64,000 bases of DNA from a bacterium (GTDB taxonomy: Bacteria > Pseudomonadota > Alphaproteobacteria > Acetobacterales > Acetobacteraceae), in assembly GCA_026224825.1 (NCBI GenBank), contig JAMFRO010000092.1:1-64000 (forward strand), given 5' to 3'. The position numbers and the translations under genes were made by a program. The first letter of the stretch is position 1, and each line of letters starts with the position of its first letter. Below the pieces are notes generated by a model. That model was not told the origin of the DNA, did no database searches, and worked only from the letters and a program-made list of their open reading frames with translations. Below are positions 36,267-44,994 of the stretch, piece after piece.

Positions 36267-36605
36267 ATGCCTTTTTCTTCATCCCGTTTGCCCCGCCGCA
36301 TCCTGCGCCGTCTCGCGCCGAGTGCCGCGATGCTGCCTCTGTTCTGCGGCACCGCCTATGCCGCAGGCTCGAACATGCCGTGGGAACAGCCCCTGCAGCA
36401 GATCCTCGATTCCGTGCAGGGGCCGGTCGCCAAGATCGTCGCCGTGCTGATCATCATCGTCACCGGCCTGTCGCTCGCCTTTGGCGAAACCAGCGGCGGC
36501 TTCCGTCGCCTGATCCAGATCGTCTTCGGCCTCAGCATCGCTTTTGCCGCTTCCAGCTTCTTTCTATCATTCTTCAGTTTCGGCGGCGGAGCGCTCGTCC
36601 AGTGA
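36267..36605 (+). CDS. trbC: TrbC, VirB2-type pilin precursor
   Basis: The 112-aa protein has a long basic leader (SSSRLPRRILRRLAPS), a signal peptide ending near GTAYA, and two membrane helices (KIVAVLIIIVTGLSLAFG and LIQIVFGLSIAFAASSFFLSFF), the usual layout of conjugative pilins. Processing by the TraF peptidase encoded at 13425 is expected from RP4. AAAGGA precedes the ATG at 36267. Confidence 0.9.
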   Translation: MPFSSSRLPRRILRRLAPSAAMLPLFCGTAYAAGSNMPWEQPLQQILDSVQGPVAKIVAVLIIIVTGLSLAFGETSGGFRRLIQIVFGLSIAFAASSFFLSFFSFGGGALVQ

Positions 36606-36865
36606 GCGTCCATATCGAAGGCTTCGAAGCGCCGCTACATCGCGCCCTGACCGAGCCCATTTTGCTGGGCGGTTCGCCACGCGGCATCGCCATCGTCAAC
36701 GGTACGCTGGCCGCGGCGCTCGGGCTGGGTTTGCAGATGTGGCTGGCCGGACTTTTATTCTGGGTCATCGGTCACACGCTCAGCGTCTTCGCGGCAAAGC
36801 GTGAGCCCGATTTTGCGCCGGTGCTGGCCCGACATCTCCGCCAACGAGGATGGCTCGCATGCTGA
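36602..36865 (+). CDS. trbD: TrbD, VirB3-like inner-membrane protein
   Basis: The 87-aa protein starts at a GTG overlapping the trbC stop (GTGA). It has the pattern FEAPLHRALTEPILLGGSPRGIAIVNGTLAAALGLG followed by a second membrane stretch (MWLAGLLFWVIGHTLSVF). VirB3-type proteins associate with the VirB4 ATPase encoded next. Confidence 0.9.
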   Translation: MSVHIEGFEAPLHRALTEPILLGGSPRGIAIVNGTLAAALGLGLQMWLAGLLFWVIGHTLSVFAAKREPDFAPVLARHLRQRGWLAC

Positions 36866-39330
36866 ATCTCTCCGAATATCGTGCGACCGCCGACCGGCTG
36901 GCTGATCATCTGCCCTGGGCGGCACTCGTCGCCCCCGGCGTTGTTTTGAACAAGGACGGCAGTTTCCAGCGCACATTGCGTTTCCGCGGACCCGATCTGG
37001 AAAGTGCCACCGAAGCCGAGCTGGTAAGTGCCTGTGCCCGACTCAACAACGTGCTGCGCCGCTTCGGCTCCGGCTGGGCGTTGTTTTTCGAAGCCGAACG
37101 CTTTGAAGCGCCAGGTTATCCCAAATCGGCGTTCCCGGACGCAGCGTCATGGCTGGTGGATGAGGAACGGCGTTCGAGTTTCGAGCATCACCAGGCGAAC
37201 GGGAAGAGTTCCGTTTGGCAGAGCCCACAGGGTGCGGCCGCAGCACAAGTTTATTTCGAGAGCGCGTATTACCTCACTCTTTTATATATGTCGCCGGGCG
37301 ATCAGGTCGCCCGCGCGGAACAGGCGCTACTCGAACGGGCCGAGGCTGAGAAGGGCAGGGACTGGCGGCAAGACCTCGCGGCCTTCGTCGCTGAATCGGA
37401 ACGGGTGCGCGATCTGCTGACCGGCTTCATGCCCGAGGTCGAGGCGCTCGACGATACCGGGACGCTGACCTATCTGCACGGCACGATCTCGGGCCAGCGG
37501 CATAGGATCGAAGCACCTGAGACACCGCTCTATCTTGACGCCATCCTGGCCGACACGCCGTTGAGCGGCGGTATTGAGCCCATGCTTGGTGACCAGCATC
37601 TGCGCAGCGTCACCGTACTGGGTTTCCCGAATTTCACGCAACCAGGGATTCTCGACACCCTCAACCATCAGGATTTCGCCTATCGTTGGATGACCCGTTT
37701 TATCGCGCTGGATAAAACCGAGGCGACGAGAACGCTGACAAAACTCCGGCGCCAATGGTTTAACAAACGCAAATCCATCACGGCGCTGCTGCGCGAGGTG
37801 ATGTATAGTCAGCCCGTCCAACTTCTCGATTCCGATGCTGACAATAAAATGCTGGATGCGGATCTGGCACTCCAGGCGCTCGGTGGCGATCACGTGGCCT
37901 TTGGCTACCTCACCACCACCATCACGGTCATGGATTCAGACCGACTCCGCGCCGAGGAAAAGCGCCGGGCTGTCGAACGTGTCGTCAATAGTGCGGGCTT
38001 CACCTGTATTCGTGAAAGCATCAATGCGGTTGAGGCATGGCTAGGCTCGTTGCCTGGCCATGCCTACGCGAACGTCCGCCAGCCCATCGTCCACACGCTG
38101 AACCTCGCCCATCTCGTCCCGCTCTCTTCGGTCTGGGCCGGGCCCGCGCGCAATGATCATCTGAACGGCCCGCCTCTGCTTTACGGCCAGACCAGCGGCT
38201 CTACCCCGTTCCGCTTCTCGACCCATGTTGGGGATGTCGGACACATGCTGATCGTCGGCCCAACGGGTGCTGGAAAATCGGTGCTGCTGGCGCTGCTCGC
38301 GCTGCAATTCCGCCGCTACACCGGGTCGCAAATCTACATCTTCGACAAGGGTTTCTCGGCCCGCGCCGCGGTTCTGGCGATGGGTGGAGAACACCATGCC
38401 CTTGGCGCGGATGGCTCGCTCGCCTTCCAACCATTGCGAGGCATTGATGATCCGGCTGAACGCAGCTGGGCAGCCGAATGGATTTCTGCGCTGCTGGCGC
38501 ACGAGAAGGTCGACGTCACACCGGAGGTGAAGGAGGCGGTCTGGTCAGCACTGAGCAGCCTCGCCTCCGCACCGCCTGAAGAGCGGACGCTGACCGGCCT
38601 GTCCGTTCTGCTGCAATCGAACGCCATCAAAACGGCATTGATGCCATACACATTGGACGGCCCTTTTGGCCGCCTGCTCGATGCTGCAGAGAACCGCCTC
38701 GACCTGGCAGACATGCAATGCTTCGAGACCGAGGAGCTGATGCACGAAGCCAGCGCGGTCCCGCCGGTGCTGACCTATCTCTTCCATCGGCTTGAGGAGC
38801 GGTTCACCGGACGGCCGACCCTCCTGATCCTCGACGAGGCCTGGGTGTTCCTTGACAACCCGCTCTTCGCCGCGCGCATCCGCGAATGGCTGAAAGTCTT
38901 GCGCAAGAAAAATGTCGCGGTGGTGTTTGCCACACAATCTCTCGCCGACATCGCCGATAGCACCATTGCACCGGCTATCATAGAGTCCTGCCCGCAACGC
39001 ATTTTCCTGCCGAACGACCGTGCGATCGAACCACAAGCCCGCGCCGCCTATGAGCGCTTCGGGCTGAATGAGCGCCAGATCGAGCTGATCGCGCGCGCCA
39101 CCCCCAAGCGGCAGTATTATCTGCAATCCCGCCGTGGCAACCGCCTGCTCGAGTTGGGGCTCGGACCCATCGCGCTCGCCCTTTGCGGCGCGTCATCTCC
39201 AGCCGATCAGCAGCGCATCGATACGGCTCTCGCGGAATACGGTGCCGGCGGATTTCTCGCGGGCCTGCTTGATGGCGCTGGTCTGGAATGGGCTGCGGAT
39301 CTGCTCGCTTTTTATCACAGCAAGGAATAG
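36859..39330 (+). CDS. trbE: TrbE, VirB4-family ATPase
   Basis: The 823-aa protein has an N-terminal CagE/TrbE/VirB domain and a C-terminal ATPase with Walker A GPTGAGKS (about 470) and Walker B LLILDEAW (about 655). It powers assembly of the channel and pilus. ATG 36859 (MLNLSEYR) has AGGA nine bases upstream and is preferred to ATG 36850, which sits directly against that site. It overlaps trbD. Confidence 0.95.
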   Translation: MLNLSEYRATADRLADHLPWAALVAPGVVLNKDGSFQRTLRFRGPDLESATEAELVSACARLNNVLRRFGSGWALFFEAERFEAPGYPKSAFPDAASWLVDEERRSSFEHHQANGKSSVWQSPQGAAAAQVYFESAYYLTLLYMSPGDQVARAEQALLERAEAEKGRDWRQDLAAFVAESERVRDLLTGFMPEVEALDDTGTLTYLHGTISGQRHRIEAPETPLYLDAILADTPLSGGIEPMLGDQHLRSVTVLGFPNFTQPGILDTLNHQDFAYRWMTRFIALDKTEATRTLTKLRRQWFNKRKSITALLREVMYSQPVQLLDSDADNKMLDADLALQALGGDHVAFGYLTTTITVMDSDRLRAEEKRRAVERVVNSAGFTCIRESINAVEAWLGSLPGHAYANVRQPIVHTLNLAHLVPLSSVWAGPARNDHLNGPPLLYGQTSGSTPFRFSTHVGDVGHMLIVGPTGAGKSVLLALLALQFRRYTGSQIYIFDKGFSARAAVLAMGGEHHALGADGSLAFQPLRGIDDPAERSWAAEWISALLAHEKVDVTPEVKEAVWSALSSLASAPPEERTLTGLSVLLQSNAIKTALMPYTLDGPFGRLLDAAENRLDLADMQCFETEELMHEASAVPPVLTYLFHRLEERFTGRPTLLILDEAWVFLDNPLFAARIREWLKVLRKKNVAVVFATQSLADIADSTIAPAIIESCPQRIFLPNDRAIEPQARAAYERFGLNERQIELIARATPKRQYYLQSRRGNRLLELGLGPIALALCGASSPADQQRIDTALAEYGAGGFLAGLLDGAGLEWAADLLAFYHSKE

Positions 39331-39334
39331 CTCC

Positions 39335-40060
39335 ATGAAACTTCAAACGCGCAGGGCGGCCCTGACCGCCATCGCTATTATTATCGCTGCTCCACTTGTC
39401 ATGCCCTGGCATGCTGATGCGCAGGTTGCAGTCATTGATGCCGCAAATCTAACCCAGAATATTTTGACGGCGGCGAGGGAGCTTCAGCAGATCAACAACG
39501 AGGTCCAGTCGCTGCAAAATCAGGCGACAATGCTGGAGAACCAGGCAAAGAACCTGACCAGCCTGAACTTCTCGTCGCTCGATGGCATCACAAACGATCT
39601 CCAGCAGATCAGCAATCTGATGAACCAGGCACAGGGAATAGATTTCGATGTTCAATCGGTTGAGACAGCCTTTCAACAAGCTTATCCCCAACAATACGCC
39701 GCAGGCACAAGTTTTCCACAACTCCTGACGGACGCCCAAACGCGCTGGCAGAATTCACGGGATGCGTTTCAGCAGACCATGACTGTGCAGTCGCAGATCG
39801 CGCAAACGGTGCAGACCGACACCGGCAAGCTCGCCGATCTCGTCGATGCCAGCCAGAGCGCGGTTGGCAACCTGCAAGCCCAACAGGCAACGAACCAGCT
39901 TCTCGCCCTTTCGATCAAGCAGCAGCTTCAAATCCAGACGATGATGGCAACGCAGGGTCGCGCCGAGGCGTTGAACGACGCCAACAACGCCGAGTCCGAG
40001 GCGGAAGGCAGTGCTGCTTTCTCCACCTTCCTCGGCAGCAGCAACGCTTACGCCCCTTAA
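39335..40060 (+). CDS. trbJ: TrbJ, VirB5-like periplasmic mating protein
   Basis: The 241-aa protein has a signal peptide (ALTAIAIIIAAPLVMPWHADAQ) and long coiled-coil helices (LQQINNEVQSLQNQATMLENQAKNL). The C-terminal block LLALSIKQQLQIQTMMATQGRAEALNDANNAE is repeated in a fragment at 43293. VirB5-type proteins act at the pilus tip. Downstream, trbL is expected next but is displaced by a 3.6-kb stretch holding a toxin-antitoxin locus. No trbK is recognisable. Confidence 0.9.
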   Translation: MKLQTRRAALTAIAIIIAAPLVMPWHADAQVAVIDAANLTQNILTAARELQQINNEVQSLQNQATMLENQAKNLTSLNFSSLDGITNDLQQISNLMNQAQGIDFDVQSVETAFQQAYPQQYAAGTSFPQLLTDAQTRWQNSRDAFQQTMTVQSQIAQTVQTDTGKLADLVDASQSAVGNLQAQQATNQLLALSIKQQLQIQTMMATQGRAEALNDANNAESEAEGSAAFSTFLGSSNAYAP

Positions 40061-40127
40061 CAATAGCACCAACCATCATCTCCAGTTCCGTCTCGACTAA
40101 AGGAAATGCGGATCGTCGAGCGCGAGA

Positions 40128-41003
40128 TCAGGCTTTGACATTAAGCGATAGCATCCAATTTTCTGAGTATATTGGGGCGTATGGATTCTCAGGGTCGAGT
40201 TTTTGTGAGCTGCCACGCTGCGCGAATTTGCGCCAATCTAATACTCGTTCGTCTGTAACACCCAAAACTTCGTCCAAAATATACCCCGCGCGGACCTTTG
40301 GAAGTTTTGCCTCGTGCTCATTTACGGCATCGATGATTTCATCGAGGTAGTCGTTGGCCTTTCTCCGCCAGACTTTGAGAACATTAGAAATACCACCGCA
40401 CCAAGATGGGCGCACAACCATATCCAAAAAAATTTGTCCGGGTGTTGCTACCCGGCCGTATGGGGCCATGGTGCCCCACTTGCCAGGATAAATCGTGTCA
40501 TGGACAAGTATCGATCTTAATCGAACCTTTTCGGGAAAACGATATCTTGGGCGCTGGTAAGGGGCGGGCTCAATTGGAGTAGGTGTCTTGCTTTCTCTTA
40601 GATGCCACATTTCCCTCCACAGCTTGGATGCCGGGCGTGTGAGCATTAAGGTTTTGGAGCTTTGCTCGGTAAGACCCCTGAAGCGCATTGCAGACAAGTG
40701 CGAGATATATACAAATGGATCGGCTAAACAGCAGGTTGCTTCGGCATCTTGCTCAAAAACGCCGAGAACCTCATAATGTGTAGAACAGAAATCGCGATCT
40801 GGGCGAACGATCTTCGCCGCTTGGAGGCGTTTAATGACTCTCGAGATGTCTTGATCGACGACTGGTTTTGAGGCGGACGGCTTTCTGCTGGATTTTGAAT
40901 GCTCTCCCGCGAGCACTCTTCGTACGAGGCGTTCCAAATCGCTCGCTGCGATAATTGAGGCATTTTGTTGTGTCAGGATTTGACGAATAAGCGTCTTGGT
41001 CAT
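40128..41003 (-). CDS. AbiEi-like antitoxin-type regulator
   Basis: The 291-aa protein resembles the AbiEi family: an N-terminal winged-helix-like part (ISRVIKRLQAAKIVRPDRDFCSTHYEVLG), then CCLADPFVYISHLSAMRFRGLTEQ and VATPGQIFLDMVVRPSWCGGISNVLKVWRRKANDYLDEIIDAV. Known AbiEi proteins repress their own promoter through inverted repeats, and a 47-bp palindrome lies just upstream. It is divergent from the HipA-type gene, so the two probably form one locus. ATG 41003 is chosen over TTG 41009. Inserted between trbJ and the trbJ remnant. Confidence 0.65.
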   Translation of the reverse strand: MTKTLIRQILTQQNASIIAASDLERLVRRVLAGEHSKSSRKPSASKPVVDQDISRVIKRLQAAKIVRPDRDFCSTHYEVLGVFEQDAEATCCLADPFVYISHLSAMRFRGLTEQSSKTLMLTRPASKLWREMWHLRESKTPTPIEPAPYQRPRYRFPEKVRLRSILVHDTIYPGKWGTMAPYGRVATPGQIFLDMVVRPSWCGGISNVLKVWRRKANDYLDEIIDAVNEHEAKLPKVRAGYILDEVLGVTDERVLDWRKFAQRGSSQKLDPENPYAPIYSENWMLSLNVKA

Positions 41004-41054
41004 TTGCAACCCGCATTTTCATGGTTTGAGGGAGAACCAATGCAATATTTGGGA

Positions 41055-41101
41055 GCATAGGATAGATTTAATGTCCTAAGGACATTAAATCTATCCTATG
41101 C
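41055..41101. promoter_or_regulatory. Perfect 47-bp palindrome (23-bp arms)
   Basis: Positions 41055-41077 and 41079-41101 are exact reverse complements around a single central A. It lies 52 bases upstream of the AbiEi-like gene. Arms of this length suggest a high-affinity dimer or tetramer operator for the AbiEi-like protein, or a cruciform. Confidence 0.75.
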
Positions 41102-41184
41102 GTATGTCTATAGGCGAAGCGTTCTTTTTAAAAATTCTTTATTTATCAACAAGTTGAATTTGATGCAGGCAAGGAAAACGGCCC

Positions 41185-41288
41185 AAAATATAACTATCCC
41201 GTACTTCAAGTGCGGGATAGTTATATTTTTCTTGAATTTGGTGCCACATAATACTAACTATCCCGTACTTCAGGTACGGAAAAGTTAG
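41185..41288. promoter_or_regulatory. Two related inverted repeats before the HipA-type gene
   Basis: Positions 41185-41229 form an inverted repeat with 22-base arms and one mismatch. Positions 41254-41288 form a second, weaker one with about four mispairs. Both contain TAACTATCCCGTACTTCA, so they are also direct repeats 64 bases apart. The second ends one base before the TTG start at 41290, so bound protein would block translation start or the promoter. Confidence 0.7.
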
Positions 41289-41289
41289 A

Positions 41290-43128
41290 TTGGCACTTCA
41301 CTTGATCGGCGACACGCTGGATAAGACCCGCAGTCATTATCGTGCTGGGACGGGGCAATTAATCCAGCTTATGCGCGGAATTTATGTGGACTCAGACGAC
41401 GATATTGACGCCGTCATCATGAAGCATGCTGTGCGCATTGCCAAATATCTTTATCCGCAAGCGTATCTCTCGGCAGCTTCAGCTGTGTTGCTTGGCCCGA
41501 CCCAGGACGGTCGGTTATTTTTGAGTGCGAGACGCAAGCAGCGTACCCGCATTCGTTCCCTGGAAATTATCCAGAATCAAGCGCCGCTACATCCATCGGT
41601 GGGTGCAGCTATTGTTGATGATGGCATGGGTGAGTTCCGCATAAATGCTTCATCGATCCGCCAGCGCTTCCTGGAGGCGTTCCGAATTCGCAGTGAACAT
41701 GCGGCGGCTATTGATGAAGAAATGCGAAAGGCGATCGCAATTCGCTTGAGCGAGGAATATGGGAGTCCGCACGCGGCAGCCGACGCTATTTGGGTCCTGG
41801 CTCGAGAGAACGAATGGTACCGCGAAGGAGAAGCCGCTGAGCGTTATTTACGCCGCACTCCCACTGTAGGATTGGTAAAAAACCGGGCTGCTTTCGATTT
41901 GATCGTCGCGTGGCACGGAAGACCGATCGGCCAGCTAAATCATGATGGCTTCGAATGGCGGTGGAACGCTATCAAAGAAAATGGCCCGGCACTCATAAGG
42001 CAAACCACCCCCGGAAAGCTTCCTCCGTTCATAGTATCGCTAATGCCGGAGGGGTGGCTGGAATCTGTGCTAAAAAATGCAGACGAGCGTACCCAACTCA
42101 AATCGGGTAAGCGCTATATGTCAAACGTCACGATTGTTGAGCAGCAAAGCGAGCTTGCGACTTTACCAGAAGATATATTGATCACGCGCCTTCTAGACTA
42201 CGATAAAGATGGCACGTTCACGGGTCGTTACGCGGGGCCAGGTCGAGATCTTATGGATCATAATTTCGAGCGTAATCTTGCGAGCATTTATCAAAATGCA
42301 GAGACACCAAGGCTATCTGGCATTCAAATCAAAGCGCCCATGTACCTGGATGTCCACGGAGTGCTATCCCCAAGCACAGATAAGCCTTTCACGCACATCC
42401 TAAAGCCAGCTGGTACGAGTGGATTCGATTTTCTTCCCATTATAGAATGGTTGGACATGTCGCTAGGGCGGGCCATCGGTTTCGATGTGCCGGCAGCCGT
42501 TCTCATTAAAATGCCCGATGGAATGCCCCCAGCATTGCTGGTAGAACGCTTTGATATACGTGAAGGACGTAATGACAAGCGTATGCTGGCATTGGAAGAT
42601 TTTTGCTCAGTTCTCGATCTCTCAACGGCCGAAAAATACACTGGAACGATGGAACGTGTCGCGCGTGCGGTAAGATCACTTTCGACCTCACCGGAAGAAG
42701 ATTTGCTGATCCTCGTGAAACGGGCGCTTTTCGCTTGGTTGGTTGCGGATGGCGACATGCATCTCAAGAATATGGCTCTTCTGAAAACTGCTGAACCAGG
42801 CGACAAGACGTTTCGAACTGTCCGAGTGGCGCCTCTTTATGACTCGGTCACGACACGCGTATTTCCGGGACTGCAGCATGATCGAATGGCTCTAAAATTG
42901 AATGGAAAAGATGAAAGACTACGTCGAGCGGATTTTCGGGCCCTCGCCAAAATCGCCGGTTTAAGTGTGACGGATACGGATAACGCTATTGACGAGATGC
43001 TTGAGCGCATGAGGGCAGCGGTTGATGAGATCGTGCTTCCGCCAGACCTAGACTATGCAGACGAGGCCGCAAGACAAGTTGAACGGGTACTCGAAATCTG
43101 CCGTAACAGGCTAAATTCATTTAAGTAA
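41290..43128 (+). CDS. HipA-family kinase with AbiEi-like N-terminal extension
   Basis: The 612-aa protein has three parts: an N-terminal AbiEi-like segment (QLIQLMRGIYVD-x-DDIDAVIMKHAVRIAKYLYPQAYLS, to about 100); a HipA N-domain-like part (about 205-270, AAFDLIVAWHGRPIGQLNHDG through LMPEGWLESVL); and the HipA kinase core with THILKPAG for ATP, VERFDI, the catalytic FAWLVADGDMHLKNMAL and the metal site APLYDSV. HipA kinases phosphorylate tRNA synthetases or related targets and cause dormancy. The TTG at 41290 has GGA nine bases upstream and no better in-frame start exists before residue 27. Confidence 0.75.
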   Translation: MALHLIGDTLDKTRSHYRAGTGQLIQLMRGIYVDSDDDIDAVIMKHAVRIAKYLYPQAYLSAASAVLLGPTQDGRLFLSARRKQRTRIRSLEIIQNQAPLHPSVGAAIVDDGMGEFRINASSIRQRFLEAFRIRSEHAAAIDEEMRKAIAIRLSEEYGSPHAAADAIWVLARENEWYREGEAAERYLRRTPTVGLVKNRAAFDLIVAWHGRPIGQLNHDGFEWRWNAIKENGPALIRQTTPGKLPPFIVSLMPEGWLESVLKNADERTQLKSGKRYMSNVTIVEQQSELATLPEDILITRLLDYDKDGTFTGRYAGPGRDLMDHNFERNLASIYQNAETPRLSGIQIKAPMYLDVHGVLSPSTDKPFTHILKPAGTSGFDFLPIIEWLDMSLGRAIGFDVPAAVLIKMPDGMPPALLVERFDIREGRNDKRMLALEDFCSVLDLSTAEKYTGTMERVARAVRSLSTSPEEDLLILVKRALFAWLVADGDMHLKNMALLKTAEPGDKTFRTVRVAPLYDSVTTRVFPGLQHDRMALKLNGKDERLRRADFRALAKIAGLSVTDTDNAIDEMLERMRAAVDEIVLPPDLDYADEAARQVERVLEICRNRLNSFK

Positions 43129-43193
43129 TTGGGAACTTGTCGAGACCTGCTCACCTTAAATAGCGGTCCGGCTGTTCGAGCGTAGACCCGCTT

Positions 43194-43254
43194 GTTTCAG
43201 CGTAGATAAAGTGACTGTTTCTTTTGGCCATTTTGCACGAGTCCTGTCTCCTAG
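43194..43254 (+). repeat. Duplicate of the traG leader
   Basis: This block aligns with 32654-32715 at roughly three bases in four, including GCGTA-ATAAAGT, GCCATTTTG-ACGA and TGTCTCCTAG. It is followed 38 bases later by an ATG that opens like traG. It marks the left end of the recombination scar before trbL. Confidence 0.7.
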
Positions 43255-43292
43255 AGTGCGCGCGCCATTCGCGCCTTTTCGGAGAGCGGTAG

Positions 43293-43619
43293 ATGATCCC
43301 CACCCGTTTGCTAGAGGCAGCCTTGCAACGGCCTTGTCCCAAACACTGCGCTGAGGTGGGGAGTTTTCGACAGCTGCCGATCGATATCGCAGCTACCGAC
43401 AGAACACGAGGGGCAGCTTTCAGCAAACCGTGTCCAGCCCAGCAGGGGACGCACCAACTCGTCGCCCTCTCGATCAAGCAACAGCGCCTGATCCAGACGA
43501 TGATGGCAACGCAGGGCCGCGCAGAGGCGCTGAACGATGCCAACAACGCAGAGTCTAAAGCGGAAGGCGGTGCCGCCTTTTCGACCTTCCTCGGTAGTAG
43601 CAACGCCTACACCCCTTAG
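43293..43619 (+). pseudogene. Scar ORF: traG first codons joined to the trbJ 3' end
   Basis: The 108-codon frame begins MIPTRLL, matching MTPTKLL of traG, and ends with QLVALSIKQQRLIQTMMATQGRAEALNDANNAE through SSNAYTP, nearly identical to the last 58 residues of trbJ. The middle (about residues 8-48) matches neither clearly. This is what remains of a traG-to-trbJ operon after an internal deletion. It has no signal peptide and is unlikely to act as TrbJ. Confidence 0.75.
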
Positions 43620-43669
43620 CATAGCGGCGAACGTCAACCGGGCCACCACGAGAAGGACGCGAGGACGAT

Positions 43670-44989
43670 ATGGATAATCTCAATATCATTGACCAGTTCA
43701 TGCAGATTTTCAGCCGCTATATCGACAGCGGATTCGGCCTGCTGAACGGTGACGTGGTTGGTCTCACCTCGATCCTCATCGGTATCGACATCACGTTGGC
43801 CGGCCTGTTCTGGGCGCTAGACCACGAGGGCGATGTACTCGCCCGCCTGATTAAGAAAGTGCTCTACGTCGGCGTCTTCGCCTACATTATCGATAACTTC
43901 CAGAACCTCGCCACCATCATCTTTAACTCCTTTTCGACCATGGGGCTGAACGCCACCGCAACGGGGCTGACAGCCGCCGATCTGCTGTTGCCGGGCAAAC
44001 TCGCCAGCACTGGGTTCACAGCGGCCTATCCGCTGTTGCAGCAAGCCGGCTCACTGATCGGTTTGACCACCTTCGTCACACATTTCGTGACCATCGTGGT
44101 GCTGCTCATCGCCTGGTTCATCGTCATCATCTCATTCTTCATCCTGGCGGTGCAGCTTTTCATCACCGTGCTCGAATACAAGCTGACGACACTTGCGGGC
44201 TTCGTGCTGGTGCCCTTCGCCCTGTGGAACAAGACCTCATTCCTGGCTGAGCGTGTGCTCGGCAATGTCGTGTCCTCGGGTGTGAAGGTGATGGTGCTGG
44301 CCGTCATCATCGGGATCGGCAGCACATTGTTCAGCACATTTACCGGTGCCGCCCAGGGGCAGGAGCCCAGCCTGGCCGAAGCCATGTCGTTGGTACTCGC
44401 GGCAATAACCCTGCTGGGGCTTGGCATCTTTGGCCCTGCCATCGCCACTGGACTCGTCGCTGGGGCGCCGCAGCTTGGCGCAGGTGCGGCGATCGGCACG
44501 GTAGGTGCTGCGGCCGGCGCCATGATGCTGACCGGTGCCGCCGCCGTGGGCGGCGCACGCTTGCTCGGAGGCGCCGGTGCCGGCGGCCTCGCCGCGATCC
44601 GCGCCGGCACCGCGATGGGTACGGCCACATCGACTGCCTATGGGCAGGGGCAGGCGTCCTCTGGCGCCTCCGGAATGGCAGGTGTTGCCGCAGGACTTGG
44701 AGGTGTGGCGCGTGCTGGCGGAGGCGCCGTTATGCAAGGTGCTCGTTCCGTTGGTCAGCGCGCCGGCAGCTCTCTTGCAGGGAGCTCTCAGTCTGCACGG
44801 CATGCCGCAGGTGGTGGCACGCCATCGGCTGCTCAGCCGGACGGCAACGGCGCAGCACCCGCCTGGGCGCGCCAGCTGCAAACCGCGCAGCGCGCACGTC
44901 ATCAGCGCCAGGCCACGGCCCAGGCCGTCAAGGAAGGCGACCGTCCCGGCGCGCCGGCCAATCCCGAACTCGACGGAGGGGAGACATAA
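43670..44989 (+). CDS. trbL: TrbL, VirB6-like polytopic membrane protein
   Basis: The 439-aa protein starts NIIDQFMQIFSRYIDSGFGLL and has about six membrane helices (for example IDITLAGLFWAL, FVTIVVLLIAWFIVIISFFILAVQLFI, VMVLAVIIGIGSTL). A long glycine/alanine-rich hydrophilic tail follows from about residue 330. It forms part of the inner-membrane channel. Confidence 0.9.
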   Translation: MDNLNIIDQFMQIFSRYIDSGFGLLNGDVVGLTSILIGIDITLAGLFWALDHEGDVLARLIKKVLYVGVFAYIIDNFQNLATIIFNSFSTMGLNATATGLTAADLLLPGKLASTGFTAAYPLLQQAGSLIGLTTFVTHFVTIVVLLIAWFIVIISFFILAVQLFITVLEYKLTTLAGFVLVPFALWNKTSFLAERVLGNVVSSGVKVMVLAVIIGIGSTLFSTFTGAAQGQEPSLAEAMSLVLAAITLLGLGIFGPAIATGLVAGAPQLGAGAAIGTVGAAAGAMMLTGAAAVGGARLLGGAGAGGLAAIRAGTAMGTATSTAYGQGQASSGASGMAGVAAGLGGVARAGGGAVMQGARSVGQRAGSSLAGSSQSARHAAGGGTPSAAQPDGNGAAPAWARQLQTAQRARHQRQATAQAVKEGDRPGAPANPELDGGET

Positions 44990-44994
44990 TCACC

